Assembly: GCF_027922005.1 (NCBI RefSeq)
Contig: NZ_BSEV01000012.1
Span: 1 to 64,000 of the forward strand
Source of the DNA: Streptosporangium carneum
GTDB lineage: Bacteria > Actinomycetota > Actinomycetes > Streptosporangiales > Streptosporangiaceae
Direction of reading: 5' to 3'
DNA length: 64,000 bases
The notes beneath the pieces were generated by a model. That model searched no databases. It saw nothing but the letters and a program-made list of their open reading frames with translations, and was not told the origin of the DNA. A program made the translations under genes and the position numbers. This document shows, piece by piece, positions 43,100 to 54,440 of this stretch (positions within the stretch are counted from its first letter, which is position 1; the number at the start of each line of letters is the position of its first letter).

Positions 43100-44388
43100 G
43101 CGGTCCCGCTCACCATCGAGTTCCTCCACAGGAGCGCGAATGAGATCAGGTACAGGCTGAGCGGCGTGACCAGCCCGTCGTAGACGAACATGTAGAGCAG
43201 GGTCAGGATCATCACCAGGACTCCGGCCATGCCGATCGGGCTCCGGTCACGCCAGTGGCGGCGGATCGCCCCGATGAAGAACGCCACGTAGAGCCCGGCC
43301 CCGACGAAGCCCTGAGTGATCATCAGATGCCAGAGTTGGCCGTCGCTGCCCAGCGGAGGGTGGCCGCAGCCGTCGCACCAGTCGGTCCTGCCGGTGGTGA
43401 TCGTGCGGTGGTTGCCCGTCGCGTTGCGGGTGTTGCCGTAGCCGATGATCGGCGAGGTGCGCGCCGCCGCGACGGTCGCCGACACCGTGAAGGCGCGGAT
43501 GTCGTTGCTGTGTGGGTTGTCCAGCCGCTGGGCCACCATGGTCCGCAGCGGGCTGAGAAGGAACACCAGCGCCCCCGCGGCGACGGCGGAGCAGGCCAGG
43601 AGCCGGGCCCGTGTGCCCAGGCGCAGCAGGAGATAGACGGCGGCGACCCCGAGGCCGATCCACAGGCCCCTGTTCAGGGAGTAGACGACGGGGACCGAGG
43701 CCAGCGCGAGCAGCGGGGCCACGGCCAGGCGGCTGCGCCGCCCGCCGTACACCCACCAGCCGACCACGAACCAGACGAGCAGCACCGAGAGGTTGCCGCC
43801 CCAGGCGTTGGCCCACTCGAACGGGGCCTCGGGGCGCGGGGAGGCGTGGCCGAGGACCTTCTGCACCTGCGCGGAGGTCGGGTGGATCAGGTTGTGGACG
43901 AAGGCGTTCTCACTGACCCAGCGGGGCAGCAGCAGCTCGACCGGCGAGGTGAAACCGGCGTGCGGGGCGAGCACCCCCAGCAGGCCGCCCGCGACGGTCG
44001 TGACGAACAGCGCGCCGAGCATGCGCGTCAGGGTGAGCTGGGGAAGCTCTCGCTCGGTCAGATTGCCCAGGTAGAGCAGCATGATCGTCATCGAGACGTA
44101 GAGGAACAGGCGCATCAGGTAGCCGATCACCCGCCCCGCGCCGAAGTCGCCGTAGGTGTGCGGCGGCATCTCGCCGAGCATGGACGCGCTGACCAGGTAG
44201 CCCGCCAGCAGCAACAGCCAGAGCCCGAAGCCTCGGGGGGTCCGGACGGGCCGTCGCCGCCACAGGACCAGCGCCATCCACGGGGCCAGCACGATCACCG
44301 AGAGCCCGCCGAAGCCGAGCGCCCACCAGAACGGGTAACCCACGAGCAGCGCGGCGATCGGCCAGGCAGCCCGGTCCAGGCCTCTCAC
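43096..44388 (-). CDS. O-antigen ligase/polymerase (Wzy/WaaL-like) membrane protein
   Basis: The 430-aa protein has ten or more TM segments and a large outer loop (about residues 160-210 and 300-360) containing SLNRGLWIGLG, the Wzy_C-type motif, and conserved Arg/His such as RTDWCDGCGHPPLGSDGQLWHLMI. The family joins lipid-linked repeat units in the periplasm or outside the membrane. It overlaps both neighbours by four bases: GTGA with the Wzz-like gene and ATGA with the APH-like gene. Together they form a tight three-gene operon. Confidence 0.88.
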   Translation of the reverse strand: MRGLDRAAWPIAALLVGYPFWWALGFGGLSVIVLAPWMALVLWRRRPVRTPRGFGLWLLLLAGYLVSASMLGEMPPHTYGDFGAGRVIGYLMRLFLYVSMTIMLLYLGNLTERELPQLTLTRMLGALFVTTVAGGLLGVLAPHAGFTSPVELLLPRWVSENAFVHNLIHPTSAQVQKVLGHASPRPEAPFEWANAWGGNLSVLLVWFVVGWWVYGGRRSRLAVAPLLALASVPVVYSLNRGLWIGLGVAAVYLLLRLGTRARLLACSAVAAGALVFLLSPLRTMVAQRLDNPHSNDIRAFTVSATVAAARTSPIIGYGNTRNATGNHRTITTGRTDWCDGCGHPPLGSDGQLWHLMITQGFVGAGLYVAFFIGAIRRHWRDRSPIGMAGVLVMILTLLYMFVYDGLVTPLSLYLISFALLWRNSMVSGTA

Positions 44389-45617
44389 GGAGGGAAGACC
44401 CTCCTGCCGCCTGCCGGGGACGTCCCGCTGACCGGCGTGGCGGTCATGCCTCCGCCCACGACGGGCCCGCCGTTCTGGGGGGTGAGCGCCGAGCCGGGGA
44501 GAGCCCCGAAGGGCGGCTCGGGGAACCCCCGCTCTGCCGGAAGCCGGTTGTCTCCCTGTCTCTCCTCTTCCCGCGCACCCGTGGTCTGTGCTCCCTCCCG
44601 GGGCGTGAGAAGCGCGCCGATCACCGGGACCCCCTGCCGCTTGAGCTTGCGCACGGCCCGCGCCACCCCGCGCGACGACCTTCCCGGCACGCCGACCAGG
44701 AGCACCGCCCCCTGCCTGCCCGCCAGGGCGCCGGCTCCCTCGCCGCCGGGGATCGCGCGGACGGCTCCCGCGAGAGCGTCGATCGCGGTCACGAACCTCC
44801 TGTCCCGGGGCTCGCCGAGCGCGCGGGGGCGGTCGCGGAGCCAGGCGAGGCCCACTCCGGACAGGAGGCCGAGCATCAGGCCGCTGCCCAGGTAGAGGGG
44901 CGGGCTGGGGAGACTCGGCGCGGTGGGGACGGCGGCCTCGCTGATCACGGAGCCGGGGGTGACGGCGACGGTTCTCAGCGCGTCGTACTTGACGGTGAGG
45001 TTGTAGACCTGGCGGCTGAGAACGTTCTGCCGTTGCAGGGCCATGGTCCGTTCCGCCGTGCCTTTGGCCAGTCCCGGCAGCGCGGCGACGACGGTCGCCA
45101 GGCTCGCGTTGACCTGCTTCAGCTTGGTCAGGAGCGTCTTGAGCTGGATGTCCAGCGCCCGGGTCGTGGCCTCGCGCCGGTTGGCGAGGTAGGCCTGGGC
45201 GTAGGCGCCGGCGCCCGTCGCCGCCGACCTCGGGTCGGCGGCGGTGTAGGAGATCTCCAGGACCGAGGTGTTGGGCGGAACGGAGACCTCCGCGGGACCG
45301 GGAGCGCTCCCGAGCGCGACCCCGGCCTTTCTGGCGACGATCGCGGAGCGGGCGATCTGGGCCTCCGTGTCGAGGTTGAGCGCCTCACGCTGCCGGTTGG
45401 TGACCTGGTTGGTCTGCTCCTGCAGGCCTGTCGAGGTCACCAGCACCTGGGTCGAGGCGGTGTAGGCGGGCGGGGTGAGGCGGAGCGCGGCGGCGCCCGA
45501 GCCCACTCCGGCGGCGATGAGGAGCAGGACGGTCGGCCATCTGCGCCGGAGAAGGGACGCGTAATCCGTCAGGTCTCCGCCGGAGCGGCGGACGGGGATG
45601 TCCGGCGACGGGTTCAT
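44385..45617 (-). CDS. Wzz-type chain-length determinant with degenerate kinase-like tail
   Basis: The 410-aa protein begins with a Wzz domain: cytoplasmic DLTDYASLLRRRWPTVLLLI, first TM, an outer coiled-coil region (residues ~55-230, with LNLDTEAQIARSAIVA), then LPSPPLYLGSGLMLGLLSGVGLAWL as the second TM with the usual Pro-rich lead. The remaining ~150 residues resemble the cytoplasmic part of a BY-kinase (AVLLVGVPGRSSRGVARAV) but lack Walker A Gly-Lys-Ser/Thr and a tyrosine cluster. It should control glycan length without kinase activity. ATG at 45617 heads the operon. Confidence 0.88.
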   Translation of the reverse strand: MNPSPDIPVRRSGGDLTDYASLLRRRWPTVLLLIAAGVGSGAAALRLTPPAYTASTQVLVTSTGLQEQTNQVTNRQREALNLDTEAQIARSAIVARKAGVALGSAPGPAEVSVPPNTSVLEISYTAADPRSAATGAGAYAQAYLANRREATTRALDIQLKTLLTKLKQVNASLATVVAALPGLAKGTAERTMALQRQNVLSRQVYNLTVKYDALRTVAVTPGSVISEAAVPTAPSLPSPPLYLGSGLMLGLLSGVGLAWLRDRPRALGEPRDRRFVTAIDALAGAVRAIPGGEGAGALAGRQGAVLLVGVPGRSSRGVARAVRKLKRQGVPVIGALLTPREGAQTTGAREEERQGDNRLPAERGFPEPPFGALPGSALTPQNGGPVVGGGMTATPVSGTSPAGGRRVFPP

Positions 45618-45916
45618 GCGTTGTGGGTCCCTTTCGGGCGGTTTCGACGTGGGGGAGTAGGCGATTCCGAACCCTAGGAACTATAGATCTGCTCACCGTT
45701 TTCCCCATCCGATACGCAAGATTTTCATGAGAACCATGATGGCGATCATGGGGAAATATTTGCCATTTATCCGATATCTCACCTGTGGGGCGTCGGCGCT
45801 CGCGGGGAGTCCCCCGGTGAACCGGCGAAGTCCGTGACGCGGCACGTCCAGCCGATGGGAAGGTGGAGTCCGGTGAAGACGGACAGGCGTGCGAGTGGAC
45901 CATCTGGGGGGAATCA
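45618..45916. promoter_or_regulatory. Divergent regulatory region of the Wzz operon and the GH26-like gene
   Basis: This 299-bp gap has an AT-rich core at 45700-45785. CCATGAT (45734-45740) and ATCATGG (45745-45751) form a perfect 7-bp inverted repeat with spacer GGCG. Outside it, TTCCCCAT (45701-45708) and ATGGGGAA (45748-45755) are also complementary. ATCGGATAAA occurs near 45770 on the minus strand and at the start of the GH26-like gene on the plus strand. A shared operator is likely. Confidence 0.5.
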
Positions 45917-47098
45917 GTGCATCGGATAAACGTCGCAGAAAAGTGGATTTCCCGGAAGGTGACAATCGCCGTAACGGGTTTCGCCTTGGTGCTGGGAACG
46001 GGAGCGTGCGCTCGGTTTCACGGCGTTTCCCGTGATTTCCCCGGGCCTGCCGCTGACTCTCCCCGGCACGGCGCGGACTCCTCGGTCGGAGGAGGCGAAT
46101 CCCCCGGGCGGGGTGTGGATCCTCCCGGGCACACCGCGGGCTCCCGGGGGCGGGCGGTGAGCCCCTCCTGCGGGGTCGCCGCCAAACTCGTTCCCGTCTG
46201 CGGAGCCTGGTGGGGGATCGCTCCCGAGGTCTTCACGGGCAGGCCTCCCCGGCGGGCGCTGGCGCGCGCGGAGCGGCGCATGGGGCGCAGGGCGGACATC
46301 GTGCACCTCTACCACCGGGGATCGGAGCTCTTCCCGACCTCCGAGGAACGGCTGATCGCGCGCGACCCCGGCGGGCGCAGGCTCCTGCTGATCAACTGGA
46401 AGCCGTCCTTCGACCACACCTGGGCGGAGATCGCCGGGGGCGCGCTGGACGGGCGCATCGACCGGCTGGCCGCCCACATCGTCAGGAGCTTCCCCGAGAG
46501 GTTCTTCCTCACCGTGCACCACGAGCCCGAGGACGACGTACGGGAGAGCCCCGGCTCGGGGATGACCGCGGACGACTACGCCGCGATGTTCCGCCACGTG
46601 GTGCTCCGCCTGCGCCGCGGGGGTGTGGACAACGCGGTCACGGTCATGACCTACATGGGCGCGCCGAACTGGGCGGCCAGGCCCTGGTTCGACAGGCTCT
46701 ATCCCGGTGACGACGTGGTCGACTGGGTGGCCGCGGACCCCTACGTCGACGACAGGGTCCAGACCTTCGGCGGCCTGGTCGACAAGACCCGCGAGGAGTT
46801 CGCGGACTGGCCGGGGTTCTACAGCTGGGCGCGGTCGCGCCGCCCGGCCAAGCCCGTCATGGTCGCCGAGTGGGGCGTGTTCGAGCGTCCAGAAGGCCCA
46901 GGCTTCAAGGAGTCGTTCTTCTCCGCCGTGCGCGGGGAGATGCGCGCCTACCCCCGCATCAAGGCGCTGGTCTACTTCGACTCACCGCGGGCCCCTCGGG
47001 GGGACACCCGTTTCGACACCACTCCCGGTGGTCTGAAGGCCTTCGGGGACCTCGCCAGCGACCCCTACCTGAGCGCCGCCGCGGTTCCACAGCAGTGA
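45917..47098 (+). CDS. Secreted GH26-like (endo-mannanase-type) glycoside hydrolase
   Basis: The protein is 393 aa from GTG at 45917 with GGGGGGAA upstream. An N-terminal hydrophobic segment (KVTIAVTGFALVLGTGACA) is a signal peptide, perhaps with a non-standard lipobox. A ~60-residue Pro/Gly/Ser linker follows. The catalytic barrel shows FLTVHHEPEDD (acid/base Glu region) and MVAEWGVFE (nucleophile Glu), the spacing of GH26 and related clan A enzymes. DYAAMFRHVVLRLR is also GH26-like. It is divergent from the Wzz operon and may trim or release the glycan. Its 3' end overlaps the convergent permease gene by 117 bp. Confidence 0.78.
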   Translation: MHRINVAEKWISRKVTIAVTGFALVLGTGACARFHGVSRDFPGPAADSPRHGADSSVGGGESPGRGVDPPGHTAGSRGRAVSPSCGVAAKLVPVCGAWWGIAPEVFTGRPPRRALARAERRMGRRADIVHLYHRGSELFPTSEERLIARDPGGRRLLLINWKPSFDHTWAEIAGGALDGRIDRLAAHIVRSFPERFFLTVHHEPEDDVRESPGSGMTADDYAAMFRHVVLRLRRGGVDNAVTVMTYMGAPNWAARPWFDRLYPGDDVVDWVAADPYVDDRVQTFGGLVDKTREEFADWPGFYSWARSRRPAKPVMVAEWGVFERPEGPGFKESFFSAVRGEMRAYPRIKALVYFDSPRAPRGDTRFDTTPGGLKAFGDLASDPYLSAAAVPQQ

Positions 47099-47953
47099 CC
47101 ACGCCGCCACGCCCGCCGCGACCGCTCCGGCGAGGATCCAGAGCATGGCCGTGTTGCCGACCCCCAGGAGCTTCAGAGCCGAGGCCAGCAGCACCACCGC
47201 GAGCAGCACGCGGATGACGCCGCCGGGCGCCCACGCGGAGATCCGGGCGCCCAGGTAGACGCCGGGGATCGAGCCGACCAGCAGCGAGGTGGTGACGGCG
47301 AGTTGGAAGTCGCCGAACAGCAGGTGCCCCAGGGCCGCGGACGCGACCAGCGGCACGGCCTGCACCAGGTCGGTGCCGACGAGCTGGTTGGCCTTCAGCG
47401 CGGGGTAGAGCGCGAGCAGCGCCACGATGATGAGCGATCCCGAGCCGACGGACGAGATGCCGACGACCAGGCCGCCGATCATACCGACCAGTAAGGTCGG
47501 AATTGGGCGCACGACGATGTCGTCCAGACCCGCGGCGGCGACCTCCTGACGCCCGGCGGTCGCGTCCCCGCGCGACATCCAGGCCTTGGCTCCCAGCCCG
47601 GCCACGGCCAGCAGCAGGGCGACGCCCAGGGCGTACTTGATCGTCTCCTGGACCTGCTCGCCGTCCCCGAACGCCCTGGCGACGAACACCCCGCAGAAGG
47701 CCGCAGGCACCGACCCCGCGCACAGCCAGCCGACCAGCCGCAGGTTGACGGTGCCGCGCCGCAGGTGCACGAACCCGCCGACGGGCTTCATCACGGCGGA
47801 GGCGACGAGATCGCTGGAGACGGCCGCCAGGGGCGGCACGTTGAAGAACAGCATCATCATCGGCGTCATCAGCGCGCCGCCGCCCATGCCGGTCAGCCCG
47901 ACGATGATCGCGACGAAGAAGGATCCGGCGGCGAGGGGGATGTCGATGGCCAT
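46982..47953 (-). CDS. TauE/SafE-family sulfite/sulfate permease
   Basis: The 323-aa protein has eight to nine TM segments and the family's repeated glycine motifs (VGLTGMGGGALMTPMMM in the first half, VGISSVGSGSLIIVALLA in the second). Members move sulfite, organosulfonates or related anions. Placed beside APS kinase, it could bring in sulfate/sulfite or remove excess. The last ~35 residues are a hydrophilic tail translated antisense to the end of the GH26-like gene; the tail looks non-essential. ATG at 47953. Confidence 0.85.
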   Translation of the reverse strand: MAIDIPLAAGSFFVAIIVGLTGMGGGALMTPMMMLFFNVPPLAAVSSDLVASAVMKPVGGFVHLRRGTVNLRLVGWLCAGSVPAAFCGVFVARAFGDGEQVQETIKYALGVALLLAVAGLGAKAWMSRGDATAGRQEVAAAGLDDIVVRPIPTLLVGMIGGLVVGISSVGSGSLIIVALLALYPALKANQLVGTDLVQAVPLVASAALGHLLFGDFQLAVTTSLLVGSIPGVYLGARISAWAPGGVIRVLLAVVLLASALKLLGVGNTAMLWILAGAVAAGVAAWSLLWNRGGAQVGVAGEVPEGLQTTGSGVETGVPPRGPR

Positions 47954-48064
47954 CGGTCGTTCACCATTTCTCGAGCACTGCGTGGGCGGCGGACGTGCCT
48001 TGACGCCCCTTCGAACGAAAGCCGGCCCTTCCCGGCGCCGGCGGACCCGGTCTTCCGTTCCGGA

Positions 48065-49303
48065 TCAGCGGACCCAACCTCCCTGGACCAGCGGGTCCAG
48101 CACCTGGTGGACCGCCCGGTCCACGCTGATCGAGGTGGTGTCGATGACCAGGTCGGCGTCGTCCGGCTCCTCGTACGGGTCGGAGACGCCGGTGAACTCG
48201 GGGATGAGGCCCGCCCGCGCCTTGGCGTAGAGCCCCTTGCGGTCGCGGCGCTCGCACTCCTCGAGCGGTGTGGCCACGTGGACGAGCAGGAAGTCGGCTC
48301 CGACGGCCTCGACCATCGCCCTGACCTCGTCGCGGGTCGCGGCGTACGGCGCGATCGGCGCGCAGATCGCCAGCCCGCCGTGTCTGGCGGCCTCGGCGGC
48401 GACGAACCCGATCCGCCGGATGTTGAGGTCGCGGTCCTCCTTGGAGAAGGTCAGCCCCGCCGACAGCAGCCGCCGGACGACGTCGCCGTCGAGATAGGTG
48501 ACCGTACGGCTGCCGCGCTCGAGCAGCGCGTCGCGCAGCCCCCTGGCGACGGTCGACTTGCCCGAGCCGGACAGGCCGGTGAAGAAGACCACGAGGCCGC
48601 GCCGGTGCGGCGGCCCGGGAAGCGTCACGGGCTCGGGGCCCGCCAGGTGCTCCGTCGCGCCGTAGGCCCCGGCCACGTGCTCGCGCAACTCCAGGTCGAT
48701 GCTGGGGTCCTCTCGCGGCGCGAGCGGGACCACCGCCACGAGCGTGCCCTCGGGCAGCCGCTCACGCGCCCTGAGCGCGGCGCGCACCACCGCGGGACCC
48801 TCCTCCCCGAACGCCAGCGGCAGCAGCAGGATCGCGGCGTCCAGCTCCTCGGCGGTCGCCCTGACCTCGTCGAGGTCGTCCAGCGGCCCGCGCATGGTGA
48901 CCGCCAGGGTGTCGCGGCCCGCAAGCTCCTTGCGGATCTCGGCGGGGGTGAGACGGAGCCGGGCGAAGGGACCGTGCTCGGGGGCGTCGAGCCCCTCGAC
49001 GGGACCGGCGACGAAACCGTCGCGCCGATCGGTGACCGTGAGCACGGCCAGCGCGGCGCCCTCGGGGTCGCGCAGGGTGATCCGGTCGCCGGGGACGGCG
49101 GGGTGGTCGTCGGGCAGCGTGAAGGTGACGGGCGCCGGCCAGCGCGTGCCGTCGGCCAGGGCGCCGTGCGCGTCGACGGCGTGCGCGTCGGCCGAACTCA
49201 GGAAGCCGGTCAGCGGCTGGAAGGCGCCGGAGAGCAGCAACTCGAGGTCGGCCAGCTCACGGGCGTCGGGGGTCCACTCGAAAGAGGCCGTCATCTGCTC
49301 CAC
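48065..49303 (-). CDS. cysC: APS kinase fused to a degenerate ATP-sulfurylase domain
   Basis: The protein is 412 aa from GTG at 49303 (ATG 49294 possible). The C-terminal ~180 residues are a complete APS kinase: FFTGLSGSGKSTVARGL, LDGDVVRRLLSAGLTFSKEDRDLNIRRIGF, and ERRDRKGLYAKARAGLI. It converts APS to PAPS. The N-terminal ~215 residues resemble the PUA-like and start of the catalytic domain of Sat (SGAFQPLTGFLS), but the QxRNPxHRAHE nucleotide motif is absent. This half probably cannot make APS; CysDN would do so. The upstream gap contains the short palindrome CGACT-T-AGTCG (49313-49323). Confidence 0.88.
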   Translation of the reverse strand: MEQMTASFEWTPDARELADLELLLSGAFQPLTGFLSSADAHAVDAHGALADGTRWPAPVTFTLPDDHPAVPGDRITLRDPEGAALAVLTVTDRRDGFVAGPVEGLDAPEHGPFARLRLTPAEIRKELAGRDTLAVTMRGPLDDLDEVRATAEELDAAILLLPLAFGEEGPAVVRAALRARERLPEGTLVAVVPLAPREDPSIDLELREHVAGAYGATEHLAGPEPVTLPGPPHRRGLVVFFTGLSGSGKSTVARGLRDALLERGSRTVTYLDGDVVRRLLSAGLTFSKEDRDLNIRRIGFVAAEAARHGGLAICAPIAPYAATRDEVRAMVEAVGADFLLVHVATPLEECERRDRKGLYAKARAGLIPEFTGVSDPYEEPDDADLVIDTTSISVDRAVHQVLDPLVQGGWVR

Positions 49304-49372
49304 AATCCCGATCGACTTAGTCGGATTTCATTACCTTACCTACTCCAGTTCTCCCACACCAACCCCGGGGCC

Positions 49373-50101
49373 TCATATCAGACGGGCGAAATGGCTCTGC
49401 GGCTTGCGCACCACCATGATGATCTCGTCATGCGAGGCGGACCGTCGTCCCCTCGAGGCCGTCTCGACCGCCAGGCAGGCGAGGCGGGCGAGCCCGCCCC
49501 TCGGTCCGTGCAGCGCGGGCCCGCTCCTCGCCGACACGTCGTCGGTCACCATCAGGCCGCGCGTCAGGCAGAAGGAGTGCATCCCCTCACGAGAGGTGAG
49601 CTCCCCGTAGAAGGGGGTCAGCGGGCCGACGGCGCCCTCCGGCGCGAAGCCGTGCCACAGCAGCCGTCGCAGCGCGGGAGGCAGCAGGCGGTCGCACGTG
49701 CCGTACGCCGAGGCCCGGTCGCGCATCCGCAGCAGCAGCAGACCGCCGGGGCGCAACCCGGTGAGCAGACGGTCGAGCACCAGCTCCGCGTGCTCGATGC
49801 GCTCCAGCAGGAACGGCACGTGGACGATGTCGAACGCGCGGGGCGGCACCGGCACCGAGCGCAGGTCCCCCAGCGTCCAGGAGTCGAGATCCTTGCGCGC
49901 GGACGTGCTCGCCCGCAGCGCGGGGAGGTCCTCGTCGATGCCGGTGACCCGCGCCTCGATCCGCTCCAGGTCCAGCGGATCCGGCCATCCGCACCCGGCG
50001 ACCAGGATGTCGAGCCGCCGGCCCGACTGCCCCGTCCACTGCTCGCGGACCCGTCGGCTGAATATGTCGTCTCGCGAGACGACCGACCGTACCTCAGACA
50101 T
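49373..50101 (-). CDS. Class I SAM-dependent methyltransferase
   Basis: The protein is 242 aa from ATG at 50101. The SAM loop is DILVAGCGWPDPLDLE, followed by VTGIDED, LGDLRSVPVPPRAFDIVHVPFLLERIEH, and LRPGGLLLLRMRD. The substrate cannot be predicted; in this neighbourhood a sugar or glycolipid O-methyltransferase is possible. TACTGT ends seven bases before the ATG with no Shine-Dalgarno, so it may be leaderless. It is divergent from mfd and marks the edge of the accessory region. The longer frame beyond 50101 is not coding. Confidence 0.82.
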   Translation of the reverse strand: MSEVRSVVSRDDIFSRRVREQWTGQSGRRLDILVAGCGWPDPLDLERIEARVTGIDEDLPALRASTSARKDLDSWTLGDLRSVPVPPRAFDIVHVPFLLERIEHAELVLDRLLTGLRPGGLLLLRMRDRASAYGTCDRLLPPALRRLLWHGFAPEGAVGPLTPFYGELTSREGMHSFCLTRGLMVTDDVSARSGPALHGPRGGLARLACLAVETASRGRRSASHDEIIMVVRKPQSHFARLI

Positions 50102-50252
50102 GTGACTGACAGTAGTCAAGTCCGCACGATTCGTCGCGCATTTCCCACTCGCCGCCGACGACGGTCGCGGTGGAAGTAGCCTTGGGGGAACCCCCGTGCC
50201 GCGCCGGCCGGGGGCCTGTCGTGTTGCCGTCGTGGGGCTGTGGGCGAATCTG

Positions 50253-53783
<3,531 letters not shown>

Positions 53784-53809
53784 GCGCGTCTGTCGTGAAG
53801 GGATCGCAA

Positions 53810-54430
53810 GTGAAGTCGACTCGACTGCGTGTCATCCTGGCGGTCGCCGCCGCCGGGGCCGCGCTGACCGCCTGCTCTCCGGGGCAGGCAGGGACCGCCG
53901 CCATCGTCGGCGGCGACCGGATCAGTTCCAGCGAGCTGGAGAGCAGCGTGCGGGAGTACGAAGGCGCGCTGGCCAAGGCCAACGTCTCGGCCTCGCAGCT
54001 GCAGTTCCCCGGCAGCGTCCCGCAGGTCGTGCTGTTCCAGCTCGCCACCGCCAAGCAGTACACCCAGGCGGCCGAGCGCAAGGGCATCACGGTCACCGAC
54101 GGTGAGATCGACCAGGTGATCGCCGCCTCCGGCGGTGAGGCCCAGCACGAGCAGCAGATGCTCCAGCAGGCCGTCGCACCGTCGCACGCACGCGAGTTCA
54201 CCAAGGCGGGCCTGCTGCTCACCAAGCTCATGGCCCAGTACGGCGGCGGCAGCGACGAGGCCGCCCTCCAGCGCGGCCAGGCGCAGGCGATCAAGGACCT
54301 GCAGGCCGTGAAGGTCACCTGGAACCCGCGTTACGGCACGCTCAACACGCAGCGGAGCGAGCAGGCGCCGAGCCTGTTCGTCGACGCGGGCCGTTTCGGC
54401 GCGATCCCCGCCGCCGCGCAGGCCCAGTAA
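53810..54430 (+). CDS. SurA N-terminal-domain lipoprotein
   Basis: The protein is 206 aa from GTG at 53810, with AAGGGA six bases upstream. The lipobox LTAC ends a signal peptide (RLRVILAVAAAGAALTAC). The helical SurA-N-like region follows (AAIVGGDRISSSELESSV; KGITVTDGEIDQVI) without a rotamase domain. It is the counterpart of mycobacterial LpqU-position proteins between mfd/mazG and eno and probably a membrane-tethered chaperone. Job not proven. Confidence 0.82.
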   Translation: MKSTRLRVILAVAAAGAALTACSPGQAGTAAIVGGDRISSSELESSVREYEGALAKANVSASQLQFPGSVPQVVLFQLATAKQYTQAAERKGITVTDGEIDQVIAASGGEAQHEQQMLQQAVAPSHAREFTKAGLLLTKLMAQYGGGSDEAALQRGQAQAIKDLQAVKVTWNPRYGTLNTQRSEQAPSLFVDAGRFGAIPAAAQAQ

Positions 54431-54440
54431 CCTCGGGGGC

